A stretch of DNA of 64,000 nucleotides. Source: Anaerolineales bacterium UBA5195 (GTDB lineage Bacteria > Chloroflexota > Anaerolineae > Anaerolineales > Villigracilaceae). A program made the position numbers and the translations under genes. Where the stretch lies: assembly GCA_002412925.1 (NCBI GenBank), contig DHVZ01000099.1:1-64000 (forward strand), read 5' to 3'. This document shows positions 17,903-26,025 of this stretch, piece after piece (positions within the stretch are counted from its first letter, which is position 1; every line of letters begins with the position of its first letter). Under the pieces are notes generated by a model that ran no database searches, was not told where the DNA came from, and saw only the letters and a list, made by a program, of their open reading frames with translations.

Positions 17903-17938
17903 AAAACCGCCCTTCTCTGAGAAGAGCGGTTTTGTGTT
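17903..17938 (+). terminator. Rho-independent terminator
   Basis: AAAACCGCCCTTCTC and GAAGAGCGGTTTT form a stem with one bulged base around a TGA loop, about 30 bases after the third NBR1-Ig gene, followed by a T-rich run. The A-rich 5' arm makes it potentially bidirectional, so it may also serve the minus-strand remnant at 18012. Confidence 0.75.
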
Positions 17939-18011
17939 AACCTTTACTTACATCTGCCTTCATTTTCAGAAACTCTCCGTACCGCGTGGCTGCCACCGCC
18001 AGGGCCTCGTG

Positions 18012-18341
18012 CTATTCACTCCCAAACGTTTCAAAAGGATTGGGAGCGATCAGAACCTTGTCTTTTCTGAACGAACGCTTCCAGGTGCCAATCACCCGGC
18101 CGGCGCTGGCGATAGTGGCAGGCAGCATGCCATTCTTCGGGGTCAATCTTTTATAGTGCGGCACATCCAGCGAGGCGCTGCGGTCCTTATACGCCAGCAA
18201 ATATTCGTCGAAACCAGGCAGCAGATAAATGCCGGGTGAACTCTCTCTTATTTTTGGTTCGGGTGGGGAAAACCAATAGGTTTGGCCGTTGATTTGGAGA
18301 GACGCTGTAGGGCGATTTCCTGAAGATTCATCGCGAGTGAA
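18012..18341 (-). pseudogene. 3' remnant of an AlkZ-like winged-helix DNA glycosylase gene
   Basis: The frame directly after the oxidoreductase stop is open for about 110 codons on the minus strand and ends at 18012. It encodes INGQTYWFSPPEP, YLLPGFDEYLLAYKDRSA, LTPKNGMLPATI and GRVIGTWKRS, the conserved C-terminal part of the HTH_42/AlkZ-like family (DNA interstrand-crosslink glycosylases in some bacteria). Roughly the first two thirds of the usual 350-400 residues are missing, and no start codon sits in front. The simplest reading is a gene truncated when the oxidoreductase gene became its upstream neighbour. A shortened product from an internal ATG at 18200 would lack most of the fold. Confidence 0.7.
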
Positions 18342-19643
18342 TTACTCTTTCTGACCCAGCATCAAGCGTGCTGCCTTGCGCCCAATCTCTACCGCAAAGT
18401 TCGTGCCGCGATCCCAGGGATAAACCTGACTCATCGAGGCGAAATACAACCCTTCGATGGGGGTTTGAAGAGCCGGGATATTTTTTGAATGATTCACGAG
18501 CGGCACCGGCTGGGCATAGGCGGCGCGGTATAACCAGGTTTTGTTGATCCAGTTCAAGTCGAAATCGGGGTTGAACTTTTTCAGGCTTGGCGCAAACTTT
18601 TCGAGCAGTTCTTCCTTGGTCAGGTGGAAATACTCGTGCTCCGGTTCCAGGTAATCGCCAACATAAACGATGTGCTCCCCGCCAAAATTCTCCGGTGAAA
18701 CGTAATTGGTGTGTTCCACCACCGCCAGGAAGGGGAATCCGGCGCTCTTCGGGATGTTGTACCAGTAATAGCCCTCGCGCGAAAGCTGGTGTTTGAGCGA
18801 AAGCGTCAGCACCACCGCGCCCATCGACTTCAGGCGGAGCAGCCCTTCGAGATAATCTTTGGGAAGCGAGGGGACCATTTTAGCGGCGACTCCTGGCGAA
18901 AGCGTCACCAGCACTTGATCAGCTTTTTCCACGCCGTCAGCCGTCGATAGGTGAAACTCTCCGGAGCTTTCATCCCGTTGAATATGCGTCACCGGCGCCG
19001 AAAGTTTGATCTCGACCCCCGCTGCCTTGAGTTTTTCCGCGAATTGGTCGGCGAAAGCCTGAAAGCCGCCTTCGAAGGTACCCAGGCGGGTGGTTCGCGC
19101 GTGGAGTCTGGCCCACATCCAGGCCATGTTGACCTGTTTGTAGTATTTTTCGCCAAATTTGCCGATCACCAGCGGCTCCCACATCAACTTATAGACGGTT
19201 TCTCCCGTCCACTTGCGCATCCATTCGTCGACAGTATATTTTTCCAGCGCTTTCCAGTTGGTCGTCAGGCGCAGGAAAAGCCCCACCAGTCCAAAGCGGA
19301 TTTTGTTAATTCCCCAGCCCAGGCCGGGGAACAGGATTGCCTTAACGACAGAATCTAACGGGTAGAACTTGCCTTCGTGGTACATGACGGTGTATGGGCG
19401 CGGGAAGAGCACCTTTTCGCTCAAGCCGAGCTCGTCGATCAGCCCCAGCATGTGTTTGTCAGAAGCAAACCAGTGGTGATAGAACTTCTCCACCGACCAC
19501 TTCCAACCCGGTTCCTTGAAACCGCTGGCCAGCCCGCCCACGTAATCGGCAGATTCGTAGATAGTCACTTCATGCCCGGCTTTGCGCAGGTCCCAGGCAG
19601 CGGCCATGCCGCCATATCCCGCGCCGATGATTGCAATTTTCAT
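18342..19643 (-). CDS. NAD(P)/FAD-dependent oxidoreductase (amine-oxidase/desaturase type)
   Basis: A 433-residue flavoprotein. The N-terminal FAD-binding dinucleotide motif IIGAGYGGMAAAWDLRKAGHEV is followed by EVTIYESADYVGGLASGF, the GG doublet typical of amine oxidase, protoporphyrinogen oxidase and phytoene desaturase relatives. The C-terminal signature GLYFASMSQVYPWDRGTNFAVEIG matches the FAD-closing motif. The substrate cannot be read from sequence. Relatives often lie near polysaccharide or lipid genes, and here a flippase-like gene follows upstream in the same direction. No membrane segment is evident. It starts at ATG 19643; the stop abuts a glycosylase remnant. Confidence 0.85.
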   Translation of the reverse strand: MKIAIIGAGYGGMAAAWDLRKAGHEVTIYESADYVGGLASGFKEPGWKWSVEKFYHHWFASDKHMLGLIDELGLSEKVLFPRPYTVMYHEGKFYPLDSVVKAILFPGLGWGINKIRFGLVGLFLRLTTNWKALEKYTVDEWMRKWTGETVYKLMWEPLVIGKFGEKYYKQVNMAWMWARLHARTTRLGTFEGGFQAFADQFAEKLKAAGVEIKLSAPVTHIQRDESSGEFHLSTADGVEKADQVLVTLSPGVAAKMVPSLPKDYLEGLLRLKSMGAVVLTLSLKHQLSREGYYWYNIPKSAGFPFLAVVEHTNYVSPENFGGEHIVYVGDYLEPEHEYFHLTKEELLEKFAPSLKKFNPDFDLNWINKTWLYRAAYAQPVPLVNHSKNIPALQTPIEGLYFASMSQVYPWDRGTNFAVEIGRKAARLMLGQKE

Positions 19644-19761
19644 GGAGTTTCCTCGTTCTTCATGGGTTGGGGCGACCCTTCGGGGTCATCCGTCGCTCTG
19701 TCTGGCTGGTCCGTTTTGCCAGAGCCGGCACAGTTTGCACCCGGCGGGTCACCCTGACCGA

Positions 19762-20424
19762 TCATTTCGGTTGCTTTTGCGCTTGTCTTTCCAGCCGGTC
19801 AGCCAGGGCCTTGAGTTTGCCCCATTCCTGCCGGACGATGTAAAGCATGGCGAGTGTCCGCAGCCAGCGCAGTTCACATTCCGGGTTTTCAGCTAATTGC
19901 TCAAAAACACCTAAAGCGAGAATATCCGTGCGCTTGGATTTGGCATATTCATCCGCCAGTTGTTTCAGATAGACTTCACTCTTTTGATATATCTGATCGG
20001 CTTCCAGTAACTTTCTGCGGCTTTTGCCAACCTGGGCTGTCACCCGATTGACGGCCTCATTAAGCTCCTCTATTGAAAATGGCTTTAGTAGGAATTCCTG
20101 CGCCCCGAGCGACATCGCCATGCCCAGCGGGGTGGTATCGCGATCAGCAGTGATGATGATACAGCCCGTATCAGGATAAATTTGGCTGATTTCCTTGAAT
20201 GCTTCCAACCCATCGAATTTTGGCATGTTGATATCCAGGATAACGATATCAGGATGATGTTCCCTGGATAATTCAATCGCCTCGGCGCCATCCTTGGCGA
20301 TTGCAACCACCATGACATTTGGATTTAAGGATAGCATCAGCCGGACGCTGCGGCGGGTTTCCTGAATATCATCGGCGATGAGCACCCTGACCTTGTTTTT
20401 CAAAGACATATCAGTTTGTGCCAT
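19762..20424 (-). CDS. Response regulator with receiver and helical C-terminal domain
   Basis: A 220-residue protein. The receiver domain (about 12-130) shows acidic D18/D19, phospho-acceptor D64 in IVILDINMPKFDG, T93 region IIITAD and K114 in FLLKPFS. The rest (about 135-220) is helical and charged, with no DNA-binding signature; it resembles short helical, TPR-like extensions. It probably acts through protein contacts instead of as a transcription factor. No kinase gene adjoins, so its partner is unknown. It follows the flippase gene on the same strand after a 225-base gap holding an interspersed repeat. Confidence 0.82.
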   Translation of the reverse strand: MAQTDMSLKNKVRVLIADDIQETRRSVRLMLSLNPNVMVVAIAKDGAEAIELSREHHPDIVILDINMPKFDGLEAFKEISQIYPDTGCIIITADRDTTPLGMAMSLGAQEFLLKPFSIEELNEAVNRVTAQVGKSRRKLLEADQIYQKSEVYLKQLADEYAKSKRTDILALGVFEQLAENPECELRWLRTLAMLYIVRQEWGKLKALADRLERQAQKQPK

Positions 20425-20478
20425 CTGGTTACCCTTTTGCTTGCGAAGGTTAATCGGCTTTCATCCAATTGAATTTCG

Positions 20479-20526
20479 GGTGTAGTGGGCGTTCTCTAAC
20501 GTCCACAGATTGATTTTTTACAAAAT
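20479..20526. repeat. Interspersed repeat with TCTCTAACGTC core, copy 1
   Basis: GGTGTAGTGGGCGTTCTCTA and the following ACGTCCACA..TTTTTACAAAATCTGT align base for base with 47111-47155 (GGTGTGATGGACGCTCTCTA, then ACGTC..GTTTCACAAAACCTGT). AGATTgattttttacaAAATCT forms a small hairpin at the end. Intergenic between the response regulator and the flippase-like gene. Confidence 0.65.
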
Positions 20527-20649
20527 CTGTAACGTACTGAACAGCTATAAGTATAACCCAGACCGGTTTGCAGGCCATCAAGTCGAGCGGCTCGCCGCTC
20601 TGGTTTTGGTCGTTTTAACCATCGGCCAGCCGATGGACTCCAAAATCTC

Positions 20650-21651
20650 TTATTCCGCTTCTGCTCGCAGCGAATCGGACCACTTGATGCCTTCTTTGGC
20701 CAGATAATATGCGCCGAGCAGGGTGATCGGGAGCCAGAGCGCGGCGTGCAGGGTCAGGGTGTACCCGGCGGCGGTGGCCTGGTCCACGCCATAGGCGGTT
20801 AGCACGGCGATGCCGGGCGCGTCGAAGGTGCCGATATAGCCCGGCGCGGAGGGGATCGTTGTTGCCAGGTTGACGATGCCGTTCATCAGCATCAGCGCAA
20901 AAAAGCTGACGTCGAAATTGAAGGCGTGCATCACAAACCAGTATTTCATGGTCTCGAACAGCCAGATAATGACCGAGGTGACAAAAACCATCAGGATATT
21001 GAGCGGTGAGCGCAGTGAAGCGAGACCATCCAGGAATTTGTGCATGATCCCGCTGACTTTTTCGTGCAGGCGCGCCGGCAGGAACCGGTCGATGAACCAC
21101 TGCCCGATTTTCGCGGTCAGCAGTGGGAACATGGCCGCCAGCAAGAAAATGACCAGGGCCGCCACAAAGGCCCCGGTCCCGTAAAGCGCCAACTGCTGGA
21201 TGTTGCCGACGAAACCGGAGGCGCTTGTCAGCTTGGCGAGTTCCGGCAGGTTGATGAAGACGAAGGCCAGCATGACCACCCCGTCAAAAATGCGCTCAAC
21301 GATGATGGTTGCCAGCGAAGCCGAAACCGGCACGCCCTCGCGCCGCTTCAGGATGACCGCGCGCAGCACTTCCCCGGCTCGGGCCGGGTAAATGTTATTG
21401 CCCATGTAACCGATCGTTGTAACCGGGAACATGGTTTTGGTAGGGATTTCCTTGATGGGTTTCAAGAGATAGTGCCACCTCCAGGCCCGAACCCAAACCC
21501 CCACGAAATAAACCGCGATGCCGGGCAAAATCCACCAGTAGTTCGCGTTTTTGACGACTTCCCAGAATTCTCCCAGGCGCAGCCCGCGCAGGGAGATCCA
21601 GATGAAAAATATGCTGATCAGAACACCAAGCCAAAATTGCCATTTTTTCAT
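20650..21651 (-). CDS. Flippase-like/LPG-synthase transmembrane domain protein (UPF0104)
   Basis: A 333-residue integral membrane protein with about eight hydrophobic segments. It carries the YbhN/AglD/MprF transmembrane-domain motifs: RAWRWHYLLKP near 56-66, GYMGNNIYPARAGEVLRAVILKRREG at about 81-106, IIVERIFDGVVML, and TTIPSAPGYIGTFDAPGI near 265-282. MprF relatives synthesize and flip lysyl-phosphatidylglycerol, and archaeal AglD acts in lipid-linked glycan synthesis; this protein has only the membrane half and no aminoacyl-transfer domain, so lipid or glycolipid translocation is inferred. A possible -10 box lies 9 bases before the ATG. Confidence 0.87.
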   Translation of the reverse strand: MKKWQFWLGVLISIFFIWISLRGLRLGEFWEVVKNANYWWILPGIAVYFVGVWVRAWRWHYLLKPIKEIPTKTMFPVTTIGYMGNNIYPARAGEVLRAVILKRREGVPVSASLATIIVERIFDGVVMLAFVFINLPELAKLTSASGFVGNIQQLALYGTGAFVAALVIFLLAAMFPLLTAKIGQWFIDRFLPARLHEKVSGIMHKFLDGLASLRSPLNILMVFVTSVIIWLFETMKYWFVMHAFNFDVSFFALMLMNGIVNLATTIPSAPGYIGTFDAPGIAVLTAYGVDQATAAGYTLTLHAALWLPITLLGAYYLAKEGIKWSDSLRAEAE

Positions 21652-21670
21652 AGTGTGATGATTTTATCAT

Positions 21671-21710
21671 GTTGAGAAGTGCCACGCATCTTCAAGGTGC
21701 ATGGCACTTC
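21671..21710. terminator. Hairpin between the flippase-like and redoxin genes
   Basis: GAAGTGCCACGCATC and GGTGCATGGCACTTC pair at 13 of 15 positions around a short loop. It lies between two divergent starts, just before the -10 box at 21718. It resembles the 9761-9793 hairpin in stem motif (GCCACGCA). Confidence 0.45.
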
Positions 21711-21717
21711 TTGCAGG

Positions 21718-21732
21718 TATAATTTCCTCATG
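21718..21732 (+). promoter_or_regulatory. -10 box placed for a leaderless redoxin mRNA
   Basis: A consensus TATAAT at 21718-21723 is followed by only 6 bases before ATG 21730. Transcription normally starts 6-8 bases after the -10, so the ATG would be at or next to the mRNA 5' end. There is no ribosome site. Confidence 0.6.
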
Positions 21733-22260
21733 CACAGCACTTTGCGCGGCTCTTTGCAAATGAACCGACCTGTCCCTGATTTTTCCCTGCCGGACCAAAC
21801 TGGCCGGATTCGCCGGTTGAGCGATTATCGCGGCAAAATCACCATCGTTAATTTCTGGTCAGCAGAGTGCCCGTGGAGCGAGCGCGCTGATCAAAGCCTG
21901 TTGAAAATTGTCGAACAGTTCCCTGAGCAGGTGGCGCTTCTGCCTATCGCGTCGAATCTGAACGAATCGGACGGGTTGATTGACGGAGCCATCTGTCGGC
22001 GGGGTATCCGTTTCGTGTTACGGGATACAGGCTGCGGGGTGGCGCAGGCCTGGCAGGCGCAGACAACGCCCCAGGCTTTTGTGATCGACTCGTCCAATAT
22101 CCTGCGTTATCGTGGCGCGGTCGACGATGTCACCTTCCGCAAGGCAGCAGCTCCGGAGCGCTTTTACGTCGCAGAGGCAGTCCAGGCGCTGATAGATGGT
22201 CGCCTGCCGGATGTGCAGGAAACTACGCCGTATGGCTGCGCAATTGTCCAAATTGTGTGA
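21730..22260 (+). CDS. Thioredoxin-fold redoxin (AhpC/TSA-like), single-cysteine active site
   Basis: A 176-residue protein with the redoxin fold: PVPDFSLPDQTGRIRRLSDYRGKITIVNFWSAECPWSERAD, then TTPQAFVIDSSNILRYRGAVDD. The active-site segment is CPWS, so the resolving cysteine of a CxxC is absent; another Cys lies in DTGCGVAQAW, as in redoxins that pair distant cysteines. Likely an antioxidant or thiol-disulfide protein. ATG 21730 is chosen because an ideal -10 lies 6 bases in front; ATG 21760 (MNRPVPDF) is the alternative and would match the domain start. No export signal is visible in the shorter form. Confidence 0.82.
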   Translation: MHSTLRGSLQMNRPVPDFSLPDQTGRIRRLSDYRGKITIVNFWSAECPWSERADQSLLKIVEQFPEQVALLPIASNLNESDGLIDGAICRRGIRFVLRDTGCGVAQAWQAQTTPQAFVIDSSNILRYRGAVDDVTFRKAAAPERFYVAEAVQALIDGRLPDVQETTPYGCAIVQIV

Positions 22261-22292
22261 AGCCGGATTGCTTACCAGGTTGTAATTAGTGC

Positions 22293-22307
22293 TAGAATTA
22301 TCCCGTG
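22293..22307 (+). promoter_or_regulatory. -10 box placed for a leaderless mRNA
   Basis: TAGAAT at 22293-22298 lies 6 bases before GTG 22305, with no ribosome-binding sequence between. Same arrangement as 21718 and 39039. Confidence 0.5.
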
Positions 22308-23960
22308 CCTGATATTCCTACACGCGTTGAATTCCTAAAAAAGCTGCACCTCTTCCGCGGCCTGAGCGATGATGAACTGGTCTTGGTGGCGGATGAATTG
22401 CAGGAAAAGACTTTCGATCAAACCGAAACGGTTTTTGTCGAAGGGGCAGCGGCTGATTCTTTGTATTTTATTTTTGAGGGTCGGGTCGATATCACCCGTC
22501 GCTCAAGGGACAAAATCTTGAAGGTGGCCTCGCTGGTGCGTGGGGATTACTTCGGCGAACAGGGTTTGCTGAAAGGCAGGAGCCGCAACGCCACGGTCAC
22601 AGCCGAACGCGGAACGACCCTGCTGATTTTATTCCGCGCCCCGTTCAACCGGTTGATGGTCAAAGCTCCCGGGCTGCGCCAAAATTTCGATATTATGATG
22701 TCGAGCCGCAAGCTGGCGAGAGAGTTGCGCTTTAAGTGGTTGGCAGAAAACGAGATCATCTATTTCCTGACGCGCAAACATCCGTTTCTTTTGGTACGCG
22801 CGCTGGTCTTGCCGGTTTTTGCGTTTTTTCTGATTGTGGGCATTGTTTGGCTGGCATATTCATTGCCAGGTTTGGGCTTTGCGATTGGATTGGTGGGAGG
22901 TTTCCTGCTGGTTCTCGACCTGGCCTGGGCATTCTGGTCCTACCTGGATTGGGGCAATGACTATTACATCGTCACCAACCAGCGTGTGATCTGGCTGGAA
23001 AAAGTGATCGGCCTGTATGACAGCCGCACCGAGGCGGGAGTGGGAACCATCCTATCGGTGAGCAGCGAAACTGATTTTTGGGGCCGCATCTGGAATTTCG
23101 GCACCGTGGTTGTGCGCACCTTCACCGGCCAGATTCGTCTGAGTTTTGTGCGCCATCCCAAACAGGCTGCGGCGATGATCGAGGAATACTGGTATCGCGC
23201 CAGGGAAGGTTCGCGTAAGGCCAATGAAGAAGTGATGCGCAAGGCCATTCGGATCAGGATGGGAGTCGACCAGCCACCCCCGCAGCCCGTTCCAACCGCC
23301 CCAGCCAAACCGCCGAAGAAAGAATCCGCCTTCCAGGACTGGAGACACCATGCCTTTCGGATGCGGGTCGAAGATGGCAACGTGGTGACATACCACAAGC
23401 ATCTTTTTGTCTTGTTTCGGAATACCAGCCCGTATACAATCGGAATTCTCTCCTTGATGCTGTTAATGTTGACCTGGCCGCTCTGGTCTAATTCCCCGCT
23501 CTCATCCTGGCTGGTGACCATTTTCTTGTTCGTCATGTTTGCCCTGTTCTGTGTTGCGGTCTATAAATATTTGGACTGGGAGAATGATATTTACCAGGTG
23601 ACGCCAGACCAGATCGTAGATGTGGATCGCAAACCATTTGGAAATGAAGACCGCAAAGCAGCGCCTCTGGAAAATATCCTCAGCACCGAATACAAACGCA
23701 AAGGCATTTTAGGGATGCTGTTAAACTACGGGACAGTTTACATCATGGTAGGCGGCGCGCAGTTTGCCTTTGAAGATGTAGCCGACCCGCCCACCGTCCA
23801 GCAGGATATTGTCCGCCGCCAGCAGGGACGAATGGCCAAGAAGCGCGATGTCGATAGCGCCGCTGAGCGCGAGCGCATGGCTGACTGGTTAGCCGTTTAC
23901 CAGCGCACATTGGAAGAAATCAGCCGCGAAAAGAACCAACCCCGGTCGAATTCGGAGTAA
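22305..23960 (+). CDS. Membrane protein with cyclic-nucleotide-binding domain and two bacterial PH-like domains
   Basis: A 551-residue protein starting with GTG. Residues about 12-130 form a cNMP-binding domain (LFRGLSDDELVLVADEL, FVEGAAADSLYFIFEGRVDI, GDYFGEQGLL; the usual phosphate-binding RTA is KGRSRNATV here). Two membrane helices (about 163-210) precede a bacterial PH-type domain (NDYYIVTNQRVIWLEK). A linker rich in Pro leads to a second helix pair (about 380-425) and a second PH-like domain (NDIYQVTPDQIVDVDR). So the membrane/PH unit is duplicated behind one sensor domain. It may be a nucleotide-responsive membrane protein; no enzymatic motif is seen. Confidence 0.85.
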   Translation: MPDIPTRVEFLKKLHLFRGLSDDELVLVADELQEKTFDQTETVFVEGAAADSLYFIFEGRVDITRRSRDKILKVASLVRGDYFGEQGLLKGRSRNATVTAERGTTLLILFRAPFNRLMVKAPGLRQNFDIMMSSRKLARELRFKWLAENEIIYFLTRKHPFLLVRALVLPVFAFFLIVGIVWLAYSLPGLGFAIGLVGGFLLVLDLAWAFWSYLDWGNDYYIVTNQRVIWLEKVIGLYDSRTEAGVGTILSVSSETDFWGRIWNFGTVVVRTFTGQIRLSFVRHPKQAAAMIEEYWYRAREGSRKANEEVMRKAIRIRMGVDQPPPQPVPTAPAKPPKKESAFQDWRHHAFRMRVEDGNVVTYHKHLFVLFRNTSPYTIGILSLMLLMLTWPLWSNSPLSSWLVTIFLFVMFALFCVAVYKYLDWENDIYQVTPDQIVDVDRKPFGNEDRKAAPLENILSTEYKRKGILGMLLNYGTVYIMVGGAQFAFEDVADPPTVQQDIVRRQQGRMAKKRDVDSAAERERMADWLAVYQRTLEEISREKNQPRSNSE

Positions 23961-24038
23961 AATCGGTGTCTATGCTGTCCAGTTATAAACTGCTGGTCAA
24001 CATACAGAGCTAAAAGAATAACTCCCGTGGTATAAGAC

Positions 24039-24090
24039 CAGTATTTTGGGATGTGAGCGCGCGTGGGCGCGCTCACATCCCAAAATACTG
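24039..24090. repeat. Perfect 24-bp hairpin, likely core of the interspersed palindrome
   Basis: 24039-24062 and 24067-24090 are perfect reverse complements around a 4-base loop (gtgg). Stem length, loop size and the GGG-(A)-TGTG-GC-rich order match the cores at 12588 and 46982, but the TTTCACGAAA ends are absent. It lies 70 bases before the deformylase start and could double as a terminator for 22305-23960. Confidence 0.75.
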
Positions 24091-24159
24091 CATCCTTCAG
24101 GGAAAATCCTGGAGGCCCAAATAATTGGTAAAGTTATCAAGAAATTCGTAGAGGTAGTT

Positions 24160-24684
24160 ATGACTGTCCGTGAAGTTGTTACTGTTCCAGACCCGGTTTT
24201 ACGTAAAAAAGCCAGGATCGTTACCAAATTCGATGAGAAGCTTCAGACCCTGATCGATGATATGGTCGAAACCATGCGCCTGGCTCCCGGAGTCGGACTG
24301 GCCGCCCCGCAGGTGGGCGTGCTTGAGCGTGTGATTGTGGTGGAATATCTAGAGAACGAAGAGGATGAAGAACTAGAAGATGCGTCGGAGGCTCCGAAAA
24401 AGCTGTATACCATCGTCAACCCGGAGATCACCCGCAAATCAAGCGATGTAATCACCGGCATCGAAGGTTGTCTTTCCGTCCCAGGCTATAATGGCGAGGT
24501 GGAACGTCACCTGGCCATGACCGTCAAAGGCCAAAATCGCTACGGGCAGCCGGTGACGCTCAAGCTGAAGGATTGGACGGCGCGCATCTTCCAGCATGAG
24601 ATCGACCACTTGAACGGCGTGCTGTTCACCGACCTGGCAACCCGCATCTGGAAGCCCGAGGGGCCGGTGGAAGATAAAGTCTGA
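24160..24684 (+). CDS. def: Peptide deformylase
   Basis: Removes the formyl group from the N-terminal methionine of new proteins, in the cytoplasm, using a divalent metal. The 174-residue enzyme has all three motifs: GVGLAAPQVG at 44-53, EGCLS at 102-106 with metal ligand C104, and QHEIDHLNG at 145-153 with ligands H146 and H150 and catalytic E147. An acidic insertion (NEEDEELEDASEAPK, about 66-80) is not in typical enzymes. The start at ATG 24160 has GAGG in front; a longer upstream reading runs into the hairpin element and is rejected. recF follows 70 bases later. Confidence 0.95.
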   Translation: MTVREVVTVPDPVLRKKARIVTKFDEKLQTLIDDMVETMRLAPGVGLAAPQVGVLERVIVVEYLENEEDEELEDASEAPKKLYTIVNPEITRKSSDVITGIEGCLSVPGYNGEVERHLAMTVKGQNRYGQPVTLKLKDWTARIFQHEIDHLNGVLFTDLATRIWKPEGPVEDKV

Positions 24685-24685
24685 G

Positions 24686-24748
24686 TCACAGATCACAAGT
24701 CGAACGTCAAAGCCTGCCGCCGACTTTTGACCTGTGACTTTCGACAAG
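24686..24748. repeat. Inverted GTCGAAAGTC-type repeat between def and recF
   Basis: GTCACAGATCACAAGTCGAA on the left is mirrored by GACTTTTGACCTGTGACTTT, then CGAC, on the right. The same GTCGAAAGTC/GTCAAAGG motif brackets the S23 gene at 53607-54088 and seems to occur inside the kinase gene at 13781-13808. This copy has no gene between its arms. Confidence 0.7.
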
Positions 24749-24754
24749 GTTTTT

Positions 24755-25966
24755 ATGTATCTCAAGCATCTCTCGCTCACCAACTTCCGCAATTTTGCCC
24801 GCCTGGACATCGACGTCCCACGGCGGGCTGTTTTGCTGGTAGGCAGCAATGCGCAGGGTAAGACCAGCCTGCTTGAAGCGGTTTACTTCCTGGCGACTTT
24901 CACGTCTTTTCAGACTCACTCTGACCGGCAGTTGGTTAACTTCGTCGCCGCGAAGGAGAACCTGGCAGTGGCGCGGATCGTGGCTGATTACGAGCGCGGC
25001 AGGAAGGCGCATCGGCTCGAAGTCCGGATCATTGTCGAAGCGGTGGGGGCGTTGGGCCAGCGCGCCCGCAAGGAAATCCTGCTCGACGGCGTCAAGCGCA
25101 ACGTCAGCGAGGCGATCGGGCAGTTCAACGCCGCGCTGTTCATCCCGCAAATGTCGCAGGTGTTGGAAGGCGGCCCTGAAGACCGCCGGCGTTACCTGAA
25201 CCTGGTTCTGGCGCAGGTGCTGCCCGGTTATGCCAAGGCCCTGGGCGACTACCATCAGTCGCTAACCCAAAGGAATGCGCTGCTCAAACAACTGGCCGAG
25301 CGCGGCGGCGACCAATCGCAACTGGACTACTGGGACAATCACCTCGTCCAAACCGGGGCGCAGATTATTTTATGGCGTATCCAGGCCATCCACGAACTGG
25401 AGCGGCTCGCGGCGCGTTCCCACCTGGGCCTGACTCGTGGAAAGGAAGTTTTGCGCTTGGCATATGACCCGGCGTATGACCCCATGCCCCGTCCGAACGG
25501 TCAGTTTGCCTTGCGAATCGACGTGCCCGTCGACCGTTCCACTCTTGACCTTGAAACTATTGTACGGGGTTATGCTGAGACGTTGAAAAAACTGCGCCCC
25601 GAGGAAATCAGCCGAGGGGTGACGACGATTGGCCCCCACCGCGACGAATTACGCCTGCTTGCGAACGGCGTTGACCTGGGCGACTACGGCTCGCGCGGGC
25701 AGGTCCGCACGACGCTCCTGGCGCTCAAACTGGCCGAGGTGGCCTGGATGAAGGAAAAAACCGGCGAATGGCCGGTCATCCTGCTCGACGAAGTGATGGC
25801 CGAACTGGATGCCGAGCGCCGCGCTGACCTGTTGGCAACGCTGGCCGATACTGAACAATCGCTGCTAACCACCACCGACGCGAACCTGTTTACCGGTCAG
25901 TTCATCCAGCAAGCCGCGCTCTGGCGTGTCCACGCCGGGGCTGTGACGCCAGAGGAAAACCAGTAG
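24755..25966 (+). CDS. recF: DNA replication and repair protein RecF
   Basis: RecF binds ATP and gapped DNA and helps load RecA with RecO and RecR. The 403-residue protein has the SMC/ABC-like head: Walker A GSNAQGKTS at 30-38 following MYLKHLSLTNFRNF, the signature region SRGQVRTTLLALKLAEVAWM near 312-331, and Walker B WPVILLDEVMAELDAERR near 338-355. Length is slightly above the usual 360. Translation is assigned to ATG 24755, where the conserved N-terminus begins. It is not in a dnaA-dnaN-gyrB cluster here, the place where recF often sits, but follows def and precedes a cupin. Confidence 0.95.
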   Translation: MYLKHLSLTNFRNFARLDIDVPRRAVLLVGSNAQGKTSLLEAVYFLATFTSFQTHSDRQLVNFVAAKENLAVARIVADYERGRKAHRLEVRIIVEAVGALGQRARKEILLDGVKRNVSEAIGQFNAALFIPQMSQVLEGGPEDRRRYLNLVLAQVLPGYAKALGDYHQSLTQRNALLKQLAERGGDQSQLDYWDNHLVQTGAQIILWRIQAIHELERLAARSHLGLTRGKEVLRLAYDPAYDPMPRPNGQFALRIDVPVDRSTLDLETIVRGYAETLKKLRPEEISRGVTTIGPHRDELRLLANGVDLGDYGSRGQVRTTLLALKLAEVAWMKEKTGEWPVILLDEVMAELDAERRADLLATLADTEQSLLTTTDANLFTGQFIQQAALWRVHAGAVTPEENQ

Positions 25967-26025
25967 ATTCCGGGATCGAGAATTGGTACAATTACCCATT
26001 ACCGTTCTGAAGAAAGGAGCCGGGT

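Noticed and set aside
24039..24090. Only a terminator
   Set aside because: No T run follows either arm, and stem and loop size match the cores of the interspersed palindromes, so an element origin is preferred, though termination is not excluded.
24046..24159. Longer N-terminus for peptide deformylase
   Set aside because: It would translate the hairpin element; the family N-terminus begins at ATG 24160 with GAGG in front.
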